Assembly (NCBI GenBank): GCA_947303735.1
Contig: CAMYZD010000008.1
Location: 1 to 38,790, forward strand
Length of the DNA stretch: 38,790 nt
Direction: 5' to 3'
DNA from: an uncultured Bacteroidales bacterium
GTDB taxonomy: Bacteria; Bacteroidota; Bacteroidia; Bacteroidales; P3
Shown here: positions 31,002 to 38,790 of the stretch, piece by piece
How positions within the stretch are numbered: the first letter of the stretch is position 1
Layout of the letters: each line of letters starts with the position of its first letter
Notes under the pieces: generated by a model
Seen by the model: the letters and a program-made list of their open reading frames with translations, nothing else
Database searches by the model: none
Told to the model about the DNA's origin: nothing
Position numbers and translations under genes: made by a program

Positions 31002-32117
31002 TTATTTTCCTGGACCGGAATGGAGTATCTTGTGTGAGGTGCCGTTATTATCGACTATTACATACAGGCCTTTCGGCAAGTGCCGCATGTCGATGCGGGC
31101 GGTCCCTGCAGCATAGTTGCTTTGCATAATTGTCCTCCCCATACTGTCGTATAGCGTCAGTCGCACAGGCTCAGCAGTCCGTACATACAATATGCCATTG
31201 GTAGGATTAGGCCATATATTTATTTGAGAAGCAGCGTACTCCAATGGAGCTATACCCAACGTAGAGCCATCACCAAGGAAGAAGTCATGAATCTCGTCGA
31301 AGTAGTCGATATCGTGAGTTGCCGGGTTGAGATACCAATTATGCGTGCCACCTATCACCTTAAGTAGTTGGAACTCTGCCTCACCACTATAGGTATACCG
31401 TATAAAACGCAGCCCATCGTTCACGCGGTCGGGCAAAGTGTCGACAACGGGCGTAGTTTCACAATGGTTCCAACCCGTCCAGTAACTGACAACCGAATCC
31501 ACACTGATTCCGATGGTTCCAAAATAGGAAGAGCCCCCATTCCATCCCACCACATTGTCAGTAGTCCCATGAATATGCAGCATACGTACTGGCTCGACCG
31601 GCACAGCACCTGCGTAGGCAAAAGCTATCAACCCGCTGACCGGAGCGCAGGCCGTAATGCGGTCGCCATGTTCTATGGCCATACGGTGGGTCATAAATCC
31701 GCCCATCGAAAAGCCGGTGAAAAACACACTGTCGGGGTTAACACGGCCGTTCTCCACCAACGTGTCGAGAAGTGCGAGCAGAAAGCCCGCATCGTCGGCA
31801 TTGCCACCGAGGCCGGCATTCCACATCGAATAGCCCGACACACTAGTCGCCTGTGGCACAACTATCACCCACCCGTACCGATTGGCCAGGTTGTCGAAGT
31901 GCATCTCACTGGCACACCGCGTAATATTGTCACCCAACCCATGTAGGAAATACATCACTGGCAGTGCGCCAGCGCGGCCAGAAGGCTCGTACAATAAATA
32001 CTGCCTCTGAGTGTTCTGCCACGTAAATGTACGTGGTTGAGCCTGCGATGGCACGACGGCCCCAATCATCATTACAAACAACAATGCTGCTTCACAAAAA
32101 AATCCTTTTATTTTCAT
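31002..32117 (-). CDS. Secreted PHB-depolymerase/feruloyl-esterase-like hydrolase with T9SS sorting tail
   Basis: 371 residues. Signal peptide (to about SQAQ, residue 27). The alpha/beta-hydrolase domain has YFLHGLGDN oxyanion region (57-64), nucleophile Ser137 in FFTGFSMGGFM, candidate Asp187 in HIHGTTDNVVGW and His259 in IGGTHNWYLN, which fits the COG3509 (LpqC) poly(3-hydroxybutyrate)-depolymerase/feruloyl-esterase group. Residues about 300-371 are a type A T9SS C-terminal domain (NIWPNPTNGILYV ... LPKGLYVIV), which directs export across the outer membrane and surface attachment. Substrate unknown, probably an ester of plant or polymer origin. The T9SS machinery itself lies outside the window. 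Confidence 0.88.
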   Translation of the reverse strand: MKIKGFFCEAALLFVMMIGAVVPSQAQPRTFTWQNTQRQYLLYEPSGRAGALPVMYFLHGLGDNITRCASEMHFDNLANRYGWVIVVPQATSVSGYSMWNAGLGGNADDAGFLLALLDTLVENGRVNPDSVFFTGFSMGGFMTHRMAIEHGDRITACAPVSGLIAFAYAGAVPVEPVRMLHIHGTTDNVVGWNGGSSYFGTIGISVDSVVSYWTGWNHCETTPVVDTLPDRVNDGLRFIRYTYSGEAEFQLLKVIGGTHNWYLNPATHDIDYFDEIHDFFLGDGSTLGIAPLEYAASQINIWPNPTNGILYVRTAEPVRLTLYDSMGRTIMQSNYAAGTARIDMRHLPKGLYVIVDNNGTSHKILHSGPGK

Positions 32118-32623
32118 AGCCTAAACAATAAAAATCAACCGATTGATTAACGGCAAAACACCGTTTTTATTGCATCCCATATAAAGAAAAACACCCTGTC
32201 ACAACTATCATCTCTCCCGTCTAAAACTGATGGAGGATTCTTTTTATTTGTATTCATGTTGCGGACCTGTCGGGACACACACTGTTGCCACACCCATTCA
32301 CCACACTACGTACGAAGCTGTTCTTGCCTCACCCCTTCGGGGTGAGATGTAGAAATTCCTAAATATTCACCCCTATCATTTTCCCATGCCTATATCTCTT
32401 CCTTCATGCATCAACACATGGGCTACAGCACTTTTTCGCTCTCCTAAACGAATATGATACGATTATGGAATGTAGAAAAATTGAAGAACAGCCGTAGCCA
32501 TGGTGTCAGTGAGGGGAACCCTACGCAACCATACTGGCGAGTGAATGGCTAGAAGGAACATGGGAATACTGTGCAATAAAAGAGGTCGCCCTACGTTATA
32601 CCATACAAAAAACATGCAACACC
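32118..32623. other. Intergenic region without a gene; one strong hairpin
   Basis: 506 bp between the divergent esterase and flavodoxin genes. The only clear structure is CTCACCCC-TTC-GGGGTGAG at 32328-32346, a perfect 8-bp stem with a TTC loop, not followed by T. The TTC-loop hairpins inside the MITE-like element (8127-8310) are similar in form but differ in sequence. No convincing TAnnTTTG box was found for either gene. Confidence 0.5.
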
Positions 32624-33136
32624 ATGAATAAGATTATTACATTAATCATTGTGGCACTGCTGGGAGTTCCTGCTTTCGCCCAACACAACAATAAGGAGAA
32701 CAATAAAATGAAGAAGACACTCGTGGTTTATTTCTCGGCCACTGGCACCACCAAGGCCGCAGCACAACGTCTGGCGAAGGAACACAACGCCGACCTCTAC
32801 GAAATCGTCCCCGAGCAGCCCTATACTGCTGCCGACCTCGATTGGCGCGACAAGGGCTCACGCTCGACGATTGAGATGAAAGACAAGACCTCACGTCCCG
32901 CCATCAAGGGACATTGCGACAACATCGCAGACTACGACACGGTATGGATCGGGTTCCCCGTATGGTGGTACACTGCTCCGACCATTATCAACACCTTTAT
33001 TGAGGCGCACGACCTCAGCGGCAAGACACTCTGTGTGTTTGCCACCAGCGGTGGCAGCGGCGTGAGCGGCTCAGCCAAAGACCTCAAGAATGCCTACCCT
33101 CAATACACCTGGGGCGAAAGCCGATTAATGAACTAG
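32624..33136 (+). CDS. Flavodoxin, possibly exported
   Basis: 170 residues. The FMN phosphate loop is VVYFSATGTTKAAAQ (about 33-47), with WIGFPVWWYTAPTIINTFI for the isoalloxazine ring and FATSGGSGV near the third FMN loop. Unusually, 28 residues precede the domain and form a good signal peptide (NKIITLIIVALLGVPAFAQ). A second start, Met29 at 32708, has AAGGAG six to thirteen bases upstream and would give an ordinary cytoplasmic flavodoxin. I report the longer form because signal-peptide-bearing flavodoxins exist in Bacteroidota. Possible electron carrier in the periplasm. 19 bp upstream of the GNAT gene. Confidence 0.85.
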   Translation: MNKIITLIIVALLGVPAFAQHNNKENNKMKKTLVVYFSATGTTKAAAQRLAKEHNADLYEIVPEQPYTAADLDWRDKGSRSTIEMKDKTSRPAIKGHCDNIADYDTVWIGFPVWWYTAPTIINTFIEAHDLSGKTLCVFATSGGSGVSGSAKDLKNAYPQYTWGESRLMN

Positions 33137-33155
33137 TGGGCCAAGGATAGAAATA

Positions 33156-33599
33156 ATGAATCAATGTGCATCCATACACCCCTGCACCGTTGAGCATTTG
33201 AACCAATATGGCGCCATCTATGCGGCGGCGTTCTCCGGCGAGCCATGGCACGACAACTGGTCGGTGGAGGACGCTACCGTTCATGTCCGCGAACTGCTTG
33301 AAAGCAAACAGCATTATGGTCTGGAATGTGTCGTCGAAGGCGAAGTCGCCGGCTTCATCTTGGGCACCAGCATGCTGTTCCACTACGGTCGCACGTTCGA
33401 GATCAACGACCTCGCCATCGCACCTCGATACCAACACAGGGGACTTGCGAGCCAATTGTTCCAACAGTGCCTCGCCGACATGAAGGCGCAGGGCATCGTA
33501 GGCTTCCACCTAATTACTGCTTGCGAAGGGAGTTTGCCCCAATTCTACGAACAATTCGGCTTCAAGCAAGAGCAAAGAGTCATGTTGATGAGCCTTTGA
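33156..33599 (+). CDS. GNAT-family N-acetyltransferase
   Basis: 147 residues, the length of a single GNAT domain. Motif A is visible as INDLAIAPRYQHRGLASQLF (about 86-105), where R/Q-x-x-G-x-A binds acetyl-CoA, and motif B as ACEGSLPQFYEQFGFKQE (residues 126-143). The acceptor is unknown. It is 19 bp after the flavodoxin stop, so probably the same transcript. 33600-33865 downstream has no gene that I can support. Confidence 0.88.
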   Translation: MNQCASIHPCTVEHLNQYGAIYAAAFSGEPWHDNWSVEDATVHVRELLESKQHYGLECVVEGEVAGFILGTSMLFHYGRTFEINDLAIAPRYQHRGLASQLFQQCLADMKAQGIVGFHLITACEGSLPQFYEQFGFKQEQRVMLMSL

Positions 33600-33865
33600 C
33601 AACCCACATTCAACAAATTCAACCTCAATCAGTCATTAGACCGTTTTTCATATATGAGGACTTCTAAATCGCTAACGTCCGACCTATCTGACTTTTATTC
33701 GGACAAACATGCATTTACAGCCTCGGCACAGTGGGGGCTGCGAATAGAAGCGAATGAGGATTCTGTGTGCCTTGTAGGCTAAGTGGTCCTTATGAAACTT
33801 GACATTTTTTTGTCGGGAAACATAATAAACCTTGGGGCGCGGCGTTATTGGGGAAAACGATATTT

Positions 33866-34399
33866 ATGAGAAGAATTGGTACTCTCGTAGTTTTGGTCGC
33901 CCTGCTGATGGCGGGGTGCACCCAGCAGGGAAAACAGCAGGCCCTACTAGAGGGTTTCTATGACGATTATTTGGCTCTGAGCTGCCCACCGCAGGGAGAG
34001 TATCCGGACTGGACGAAGATTCAGCAACTGGTACAGCGCCATCTCACCCCCGAGTTGTTCTCCGACTGGGAGATGAGCCACAATGCCGAACTCGAGGAAT
34101 GGATTGACTACGACATGTTTATCCAGGGGCAGGACTGCTGGCCCGGCATTCGCGTGGAACGTGTCAACCACATTGCCAAGACTCAATGGTACGAGGTGGT
34201 GGTGATGCAGCCAGCATCGGACAATCCTGACAAGGTATTGAGTAGGAAGCACGTGTTTTACCATCTTACGATGGGTGACGACGGGCAGTGGCTTATTGAC
34301 TGCATCGACGATGGCTGCAACCGCCTAGGCAACGCCCCAACGGAAGAGGATGCAGAATTAAGAAATAATACTGACTACCAAGAAATAATAAATAAATAA
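33866..34399 (+). CDS. DUF3828-like lipoprotein
   Basis: 177 residues from the preferred start MRRIGTLVVLVALLMAGC at 33866 (an in-frame ATG 18 bp upstream adds only MGKTIF). The lipobox ends LMAGC, so it is a lipoprotein. The body has alternating helices and strands with many Trp and Asp residues (YDDYLAL, WIDYDMFIQGQDCWPG, YHLTMGDDGQWLIDCIDDG), consistent with DUF3828. Family match is tentative. It is followed after 24 bp by the first of two outer-membrane barrel genes and likely is co-transcribed with them. Confidence 0.6.
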   Translation: MRRIGTLVVLVALLMAGCTQQGKQQALLEGFYDDYLALSCPPQGEYPDWTKIQQLVQRHLTPELFSDWEMSHNAELEEWIDYDMFIQGQDCWPGIRVERVNHIAKTQWYEVVVMQPASDNPDKVLSRKHVFYHLTMGDDGQWLIDCIDDGCNRLGNAPTEEDAELRNNTDYQEIINK

Positions 34400-34423
34400 T
34401 ATTATCAACTTAAATCACTCAAC

Positions 34424-35041
34424 ATGAAAAGAACTATCAAATTCTCTATTCTTGCTGTGTTGCTTGCCATAACTGGCAGTCTTTCGGCACAAACCATGAT
34501 TAACGGAGGCTTCAAGATCTCTTTGCTCCAGACCAACAAAGACAACGTAGATGTTTACGGTGGGTTCTACGCCGGATTCTCCCAGAATGTTATCCTTTCA
34601 CGCCATGTGGGTGTGGCTCCAGGCATCTACTTTACCCGTATCTCGGGCGAAAAAGAGACCCCAGTGGCCGGTGTCACGACTCATAGCACGCTGAACGAGA
34701 ATGCCATTGCCATTCCCGTCCCCCTCGACGTGATGATTCACATCACCGATGTGTCGTGCCTCTATGTCTATGGCGGTCCCGAGTTCAACATTGGCATCTC
34801 CTCAAAAAGCGATTACTGGGTAGGCGACAGCGAGACCCATCTGACTACCGACTTCTATGAAGAGGGAGTCACAGGAGAGCTGAACCGCTTCAACATCAGC
34901 TGGCTAGCCGGTGTGGGTGCCAAGTTCGACTTCTTGAATGTCAATTTGGGTGTCGGCGGCAACTTCTTTAACCGCCTGTATGACTCCAACGACACGCAGA
35001 AGGCCATCAACGTCATCCTCGGCATCGGACTGGCCTTCTAA
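34424..35041 (+). CDS. Outer-membrane beta-barrel protein (OMP_b-brl type), first of a pair
   Basis: 205 residues. Signal peptide (KRTIKFSILAVLLAITGSLSAQ). The rest is alternating strands with the OMP_b-brl look: GGFYAGFSQNVILSRHVGVAPGIYF, LDVMIHITDVSCLYVYGGPEFNIG, WLAGVGAKFDFLNVNLGVGGN. It ends in ILGIGLAF with terminal Phe, as expected for outer-membrane insertion. It lies 58 bp upstream of a second protein of the same type and length, suggesting duplication followed by strong divergence. Function unknown. Confidence 0.8.
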   Translation: MKRTIKFSILAVLLAITGSLSAQTMINGGFKISLLQTNKDNVDVYGGFYAGFSQNVILSRHVGVAPGIYFTRISGEKETPVAGVTTHSTLNENAIAIPVPLDVMIHITDVSCLYVYGGPEFNIGISSKSDYWVGDSETHLTTDFYEEGVTGELNRFNISWLAGVGAKFDFLNVNLGVGGNFFNRLYDSNDTQKAINVILGIGLAF

Positions 35042-35099
35042 TACACCCTCATATCCACTACACTTTAATAATAAGTCAAACTTTTAAAATATAAACAAT

Positions 35100-35720
35100 A
35101 TGAAGAAAGTAACATTAATTCTCGCAGCAGCATTCGTGATGCTGTTTGCCGGCAACGCACAGGCTCAGCTGGGCGTGAACTTCGGATTTGCCCCTCAGAC
35201 CACCACTACCACCGTGGGTTCTAGCAACTCTTCTGCATCCACGAACGGTTACTTCGTGGGAGTGAACTACAACAAGGTGCTCACTGGCACCATAGGCCTC
35301 TCCGTCGGAGTTCAGGGCCGTTACAACTACAAGAGCGAAACAACCACAGTCCTTTCGGTTTCAACCACCACTAAGCAGACCCAGTTTATCGTCGACGTTC
35401 CCGTCCTGTTCAACTTCGGCTTGATTCTCAGCGACAACGCACACATTTCGATTTTTGCCGGTCCCACCTTCAGCTATGCACTGAGCGGCAACACCAATGT
35501 CTCTGAAAACGTGCTGAACACCAGCACCGACCATCCTTGGTATGGCGACAACTCCAACAGCAACCAGTTGGATATCCTCGGCACTGTGGGTGCTACCTTC
35601 GCCTACCAGAGCTTCCGCATCTTCGGCGGCTACCGCCTTGGTCTGCTCGACCTCGACAAGCGCGACAAAGTGAAGACCACCACCAACGGTATCTTCGTCG
35701 GACTGGGCTATGTGCTCTAA
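35100..35720 (+). CDS. Outer-membrane beta-barrel protein (OMP_b-brl type), second of a pair
   Basis: 206 residues. Signal peptide (KKVTLILAAAFVMLFAGNAQAQ) then beta strands: YFVGVNYNKVLTGTIGLSVG, TQFIVDVPVLFNFGLILSDN, AHISIFAGPTFSYALSG, FRIFGGYRLGLLDL, GIFVGLGYVL. It ends in Leu rather than Phe. The internal TTTTTVGSSNSSASTN stretch is a low-complexity loop. Same architecture and size as the preceding gene. A terminator follows at 35784-35821. Confidence 0.8.
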   Translation: MKKVTLILAAAFVMLFAGNAQAQLGVNFGFAPQTTTTTVGSSNSSASTNGYFVGVNYNKVLTGTIGLSVGVQGRYNYKSETTTVLSVSTTTKQTQFIVDVPVLFNFGLILSDNAHISIFAGPTFSYALSGNTNVSENVLNTSTDHPWYGDNSNSNQLDILGTVGATFAYQSFRIFGGYRLGLLDLDKRDKVKTTTNGIFVGLGYVL

Positions 35721-35783
35721 GTAAGTGAAGAAATACGAACTGTGAAGATGGGCAGTAGCCACTTCTAAGTTCTCATCCTCGAA

Positions 35784-35821
35784 TAAAAAGGGAGACTCCA
35801 ACTATGGGGTCTCTTTTTTTT
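35784..35821 (+). terminator. Intrinsic terminator after the barrel genes
   Basis: AAAAGGGAGACTCC, loop AACTAT, GGGGTCTCTTTTTTTTT: a stem of about 12 bp with G-T wobbles followed by nine T. Confidence 0.85.
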
Positions 35822-35849
35822 TAAATTATCCGCCATTACCCGATATGCC

Positions 35850-36050
35850 CCAGAAGGGTAATGAGCCACCAGCCCAAGGCGTTGCCTTGGGTAACGGCGT
35901 TTGTAACTCTCGTCCTCAAGGGGCAAAAGCCTTGACAGATGCAACGCTTATGCCCTTCCAGGGCGAGGGTTCGGTGCGCTTTATCCACAGGGCGCTGCCC
36001 TGGGCTATACGCTCTCTGGCCTTTCTGGCCGCTCATCGGGCTGTTGCAGC
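35850..36050. repeat. Cluster of short perfect hairpins (REP-like)
   Basis: Successive small palindromes: CCCAAGGC-GTT-GCCTTGGG, a CAAGGGGC/GCCTTG hairpin with AAAA loop, GCCCT-TCC-AGGGC, CAGGGC-GCT-GCCCTG and GGCC-TTTCT-GGCC. They are GC-rich, unlike other intergenic DNA here. Both strands are open in some frames but no coding signal fits; I read it as a non-coding repeat element. Confidence 0.6.
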
Positions 36051-36072
36051 ACATTAATTATTATTATACTCA

Positions 36073-36099
36073 TTGTTTCAACTTTTTTTTGTACTTTTG
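36073..36099 (+). promoter_or_regulatory. Probable promoter of glnS
   Basis: TTG (36073-36075), 16 bases, TACTTTTG (36092-36099). The -7 box is good; the spacing is slightly short. The start codon is 59 bp downstream. Confidence 0.5.
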
Positions 36100-36158
36100 T
36101 AGTTTGTTGCTGAAATGTGCATCGTAATTAATCACAATATAATGAATATCTTATAAAG

Positions 36159-37850
36159 ATGGAAGAAAATCTGTCTCTTAATTTTTTGGAAGAAATCATC
36201 GAACAGGGGCTCAACGAGGGCACCTACAAGAGCATTCTGACGCGCTTCCCGCCAGAGCCAAACGGTTATCTGCATATCGGCCATGCCAAGTCGATCTGCC
36301 TCAATTTCGGCCTTGCCAAGAAGTATGGCGGTAAGACCAACTTGCGCTTCGACGACACAAACCCTGTGAAGGAAGACACCGAATACGTGGATTCCATCCA
36401 GCAGGACATCCGCTGGTTGGGCTTCGAATGGGCAGGGGTGCACTACGCCAGCGACTATTTTGACCAATTGTATGAATGGGCTGTCGTGTTAATCAAGAAG
36501 GGGCTCGCCTACGTGGACGACCAGACCCAGGAGGAAATCCGCCTAGGCCGTGGCACAGTGACCGAGCCGGGCAAGAACAGTCCCTACCGCGACCGCACGG
36601 TGGAGGAGAATCTAGACCTCTTCGAAAGGATGAAGAATGGTGAGTTTGAAGACGGTAGCAAGGTGTTACGTGCCAAAATCGACATGGCCCACCCCAACAT
36701 GCAGCTGCGCGACCCCATCATGTACCGCATACTCCATGCCGACCATCACCGCACCGGCAACAAGTGGTGCATCTACCCCATGTACGACTATGCCCACGGC
36801 CAAAGCGACTCGATAGAACGCATCACCCACAGCATCTGCACACTTGAGTTCGACATCCATCGCCCGCTCTACGACTGGTTTATCCAGCAACTGGGCATCT
36901 TCCCCAGCCACCAGTATGAGTTTGCCCGACTGAACATCAACTACACCGTAATGAGCAAGCGCAAACTGCTGCAGCTGGTGAAGGAACATTACGTCAGCGG
37001 CTGGGACGACCCCCGCATGCCGACCATCTGCGGATTCCGTCGCCGCGGCTACACCCCCGAGAGCATCCGCAATTTCTGCGAGGATATCGGAGTGGCAAAA
37101 CGCGACAATATCATCGACTACGTGCGCCTAGAAAACAGCCTGCGCGACCATCTGAACAAGGTGGCCCCGCGCCGTATGGCGGTGCTGGACCCCGTGAAGC
37201 TGGTGATCGACAACTACCCCGAAGGGCAGACCGAGATGCTGACCGCCATCAACAACCCCGAGAACGAGGCCGACGGCACACGCGAGGTGCCGTTCAGCCG
37301 CGAGCTGTACATAGAGCGTGAGGACTTTATGGAGGAGGCTCCCAAGAAGTATTTCCGTCTGACTCTGGGACGCGAGGTGCGCCTACGCTATGCCTACTTC
37401 GTCACGGCCCAAAGCGTGGAGAAGGACGCGGAAGGCAACATCACCTGCATCCACTGCACCTACGACCCCGCCACCCGTGGCGGTGATGCCCCCGACGGCC
37501 GCAAGGTGAAAGGCACACTGCACTGGGTGAGTGCCGCCCACGCCATCGAGGCAGAGGTGCGTCTGTTCGACCGCCTCTTTGCCACCGAGGCCCCCGACGA
37601 GGCCCCCGAGGGAAAGACCTTCCTCGACAACCTCAACCCCGACAGTCTGAAGGTACTGCAACACTGCATGCTTGAGCCCGCCTTGGCCGAAGCCCACATG
37701 ACTGTCAACGAGAAAGGTATTGAGGAACCTATGCGCTACCAGTTTGAACGCATGGGCTATTTCTGCACCGACCGCGACAGCACGCCCGAACGCCTCGTAT
37801 TCAACCGTAGCTGCTCGCTGAAAGACACCTGGGCCAAAGTGAACAAATAA
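36159..37850 (+). CDS. glnS: Glutaminyl-tRNA synthetase
   Basis: 563 residues, matching bacterial GlnRS. Class I signatures: [17 protein letters not shown] (HIGH at 39-42) and [11 protein letters not shown] (KMSKS equivalent near 265-269). [17 protein letters not shown] and [19 protein letters not shown] are GlnRS-type; the C-terminal anticodon-binding beta-barrels occupy about residues 340-563. It charges tRNA-Gln directly with glutamine. Monocistronic between its own promoter and the large hairpin at 37863-37922. Confidence 0.96.
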   Translation: MEENLSLNFLEEIIEQGLNEGTYKSILTRFPPEPNGYLHIGHAKSICLNFGLAKKYGGKTNLRFDDTNPVKEDTEYVDSIQQDIRWLGFEWAGVHYASDYFDQLYEWAVVLIKKGLAYVDDQTQEEIRLGRGTVTEPGKNSPYRDRTVEENLDLFERMKNGEFEDGSKVLRAKIDMAHPNMQLRDPIMYRILHADHHRTGNKWCIYPMYDYAHGQSDSIERITHSICTLEFDIHRPLYDWFIQQLGIFPSHQYEFARLNINYTVMSKRKLLQLVKEHYVSGWDDPRMPTICGFRRRGYTPESIRNFCEDIGVAKRDNIIDYVRLENSLRDHLNKVAPRRMAVLDPVKLVIDNYPEGQTEMLTAINNPENEADGTREVPFSRELYIEREDFMEEAPKKYFRLTLGREVRLRYAYFVTAQSVEKDAEGNITCIHCTYDPATRGGDAPDGRKVKGTLHWVSAAHAIEAEVRLFDRLFATEAPDEAPEGKTFLDNLNPDSLKVLQHCMLEPALAEAHMTVNEKGIEEPMRYQFERMGYFCTDRDSTPERLVFNRSCSLKDTWAKVNK

Positions 37851-37862
37851 CAGCTTACATTT

Positions 37863-37922
37863 AACAAAGTGCTGCCCCAAGGCAAGGAGAAAACACTTCG
37901 AGTCTTGGGGCTGCACTTTGTT
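37863..37922. terminator. 19-bp-stem hairpin downstream of glnS
   Basis: AACAAAGTGCTGCCCCAAG pairs with CTTGGGGCTGCACTTTGTT with one mismatch; loop of 22. It starts 13 bp after the glnS stop. There is no strong T-run on either strand, so it may act as a 3'-end stability hairpin or a weak bidirectional terminator. Nothing else is recognised up to 38123. Confidence 0.65.
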
Positions 37923-38123
37923 ATCGCTGATAGCCAATGACGATACAAAATCCTATCGTGACAAGATGGAATAGCCTCCTGCTCTTTCAGCAAATGCCAA
38001 AAAAAAAGACACTCCTGAAACCCAACAAAGGGCTATAATAAACAATCAAAAAAACATACTCTTTGAAAGCGTCATTTGCTTCCAAAGAAACAGTCCGACA
38101 ACGTTCTCGCCGAGCCGCTGAGA

Positions 38124-38369
38124 CTAGAGACTCACCTTCTCTATCCTGGCACGAGCTTCCAGTACAGCCATGTAGTCAGACATGGCCCGCAACTGGAGGT
38201 CATAGATGCTGCGAGGGCAGTCGGGGGTGAAAGGCAGCTTGCCGCTATCCCAGAGTTTGAGAACAGCCTCCAGGTTCTCTTTGCGGTTCTGCAGATGGTA
38301 GTATTCGGCTTTCATCCGGTCCTTGTAGTCGGAGGACAGCATCAAGGTAGTGATGGTCTGTAAATCCAT
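38124..38369 (-). CDS. Small phage-type protein resembling the crAss001_48-related family
   Basis: 81 residues: helical, with YKDRMKAEYYHLQNRKENLE, then LDSGKLPFTPDCP-like region (LWDSGKLPFTPDCP), then RAMSDYMAVLEARARIEKV. The pattern (Y)K(E/D)R(M/F)(K/I)AEYYQL ... F.P.CP ... MG.Y...LE.RA.IE is one I recall from the crAss001_48-related proteins of Bacteroidales phages and prophages. Function unknown. No other phage gene is visible in the window, so this could be the edge of a prophage or an isolated remnant. 38370-38498 upstream has no clear promoter. Confidence 0.55.
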   Translation of the reverse strand: MDLQTITTLMLSSDYKDRMKAEYYHLQNRKENLEAVLKLWDSGKLPFTPDCPRSIYDLQLRAMSDYMAVLEARARIEKVSL

Positions 38370-38498
38370 AGTATGTCTTTTTTAGGTTTCTTTCAATTAA
38401 AAATCTATAGTTATAACGCAGAAAACCTTTTTTTCGTACCTCGGAGAGAAAATTTATTTCTGTGGACTCAATAATAATGAGTTCTATTAAGTGAAAGT

Positions 38499-38544
38499 AA
38501 AAAAAAAAGAGAGGCCGCGACAGTACGGGAGCAACCGACCTCTC
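38499..38544 (-). terminator. Intrinsic terminator (leftward)
   Basis: Minus strand: GAGAGGTCG, loop, CGGCCTCTC, then a run of about eleven T (38508-38498). The 9-bp stem contains a T-G wobble. It would end a transcript coming from the right edge, for example through the palindrome array, before the phage-type gene. Confidence 0.65.
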
Positions 38545-38583
38545 AAAAAGATGCCGTATATGTAAAAACATTGGATTAACTCT

Positions 38584-38790
38584 AATTTCTCCAAGATTTC
38601 TGGATTTCCGTCGCAGGCGGGGGTGTAATTTTCCCCGCTTCGCGAAATCTAGAAATCTTAGGGAAATCTATCATTTTTGATGTAATTACAATTTCTCCAA
38701 GATTTCTGGATTTCCGCCGCAGGCGGGGGTGAATCTTTCCCCGCTTCGCGAAATCTAGAAATCTTAGGGAAATCTATCATTTTTGATGTA
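38584..38790. repeat. Tandem long-palindrome repeats, period 106 bp, running off the window
   Basis: Two copies, 38584-38684 and 38690-38790, about 101 bp each and differing at only a handful of positions, separated by ATTAC. Each copy is itself an imperfect palindrome: AAGATTTCTGGATTTC...GGCGGGG against CCCCGC...GAAATCTAGAAATCTT. The array reaches the last base, so it probably continues. It is not CRISPR (the spacer is 5 bp and the repeat is long). Confidence 0.85.

Noticed and set aside
33618-33640. AATCAGTCAT resembling one end of the MITE-like elements.
   Set aside because: Only a single short half without a partner inverted repeat; chance is sufficient.
35836-36057. Open frames of about 70 codons on both strands upstream of glnS.
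   Set aside because: They are by-products of the GC-rich hairpin cluster; both strands are open, and the translations look like repeated hairpin arms.
38245-38571. 108-codon open frame on the minus strand.
   Set aside because: It overlaps the phage-type gene in another frame and runs through a terminator; composition is not protein-like.
38584-38790. Possible CRISPR array.
   Set aside because: Repeats are about 101 bp with a 5-bp separator and internal palindromes; no spacers of CRISPR size.

Overview
The window is chromosomal DNA of a Bacteroidales-type bacterium (phylum Bacteroidota). The evidence is a set of TAnnTTTG-type -7 boxes, a secreted esterase with a type IX secretion (T9SS) C-terminal tail, a GldL-like HWPG membrane protein, a TonB-dependent receptor with an N-terminal carboxypeptidase-regulatory domain, OMP_b-brl barrels, and AT-rich intergenic repeats. 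I cannot name a genus. No rRNA, tRNA or CRISPR was seen.

Layout. 100-6770 is read leftwards: GldL-like protein, small barrel-like protein, carbamate kinase (arcC), a transposase remnant, a zinc-site-less M16 protease homologue and a TonB-dependent receptor. 7071-13809 is read rightwards: MORN-like protein, mtaB, a PurF-family protein without the N-terminal Cys, a secreted protein built of about 68-residue repeats, elbB. 13850-19660 is read leftwards: PAP2 phosphatase, PPDK-like protein without its PEP barrel, S41 lipoprotein protease, outer-membrane-like protein. 19771-28513 is read rightwards: coiled-coil lipoprotein, a tight murL-murD2-M20 amidohydrolase operon, C69 dipeptidase, MATE exporter. 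28571-32117 is a patchwork: LEA-like lipoprotein, an AT-richer islet with a MntA/HEPN pair, a DUF2442 protein and a small membrane protein, then the T9SS esterase. 32624-37850 is read rightwards: flavodoxin, GNAT, DUF3828-like lipoprotein, two barrel proteins, glnS. The right edge holds a crAss001_48-like phage gene and a tandem array of 106-bp-period palindromes.

Functional themes. Cell-wall metabolism: MurD2 adds L-Glu to UDP-MurNAc-L-Ala and MurL epimerises it, a route to D-Glu without glutamate racemase; C69, M20 and PAP2 enzymes nearby may also act on wall peptides or lipid carriers. The rest is mainly translation/tRNA housekeeping (glnS, mtaB), purine synthesis and envelope proteins.

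The most unusual content is the repeat landscape. (1) A palindromic element lies in frame inside two unrelated genes (M16 homologue and TonB receptor), its core in opposite orientations, resembling the protein-coding palindromic elements of Rickettsia. (2) A 107-bp repeat occurs three times; one copy supplies the last residues and stop codon of a gene, another sits 18 bp before a start codon. (3) A 184-bp MITE-like element has terminal inverted repeats and a perfect 8-bp target duplication; a 92-bp relative lies beside the HEPN gene. (4) A composite intergenic repeat is present six times. (5) Tandem palindromes lie at the right edge. All calls come from reading the sequence by eye; no database search was run.
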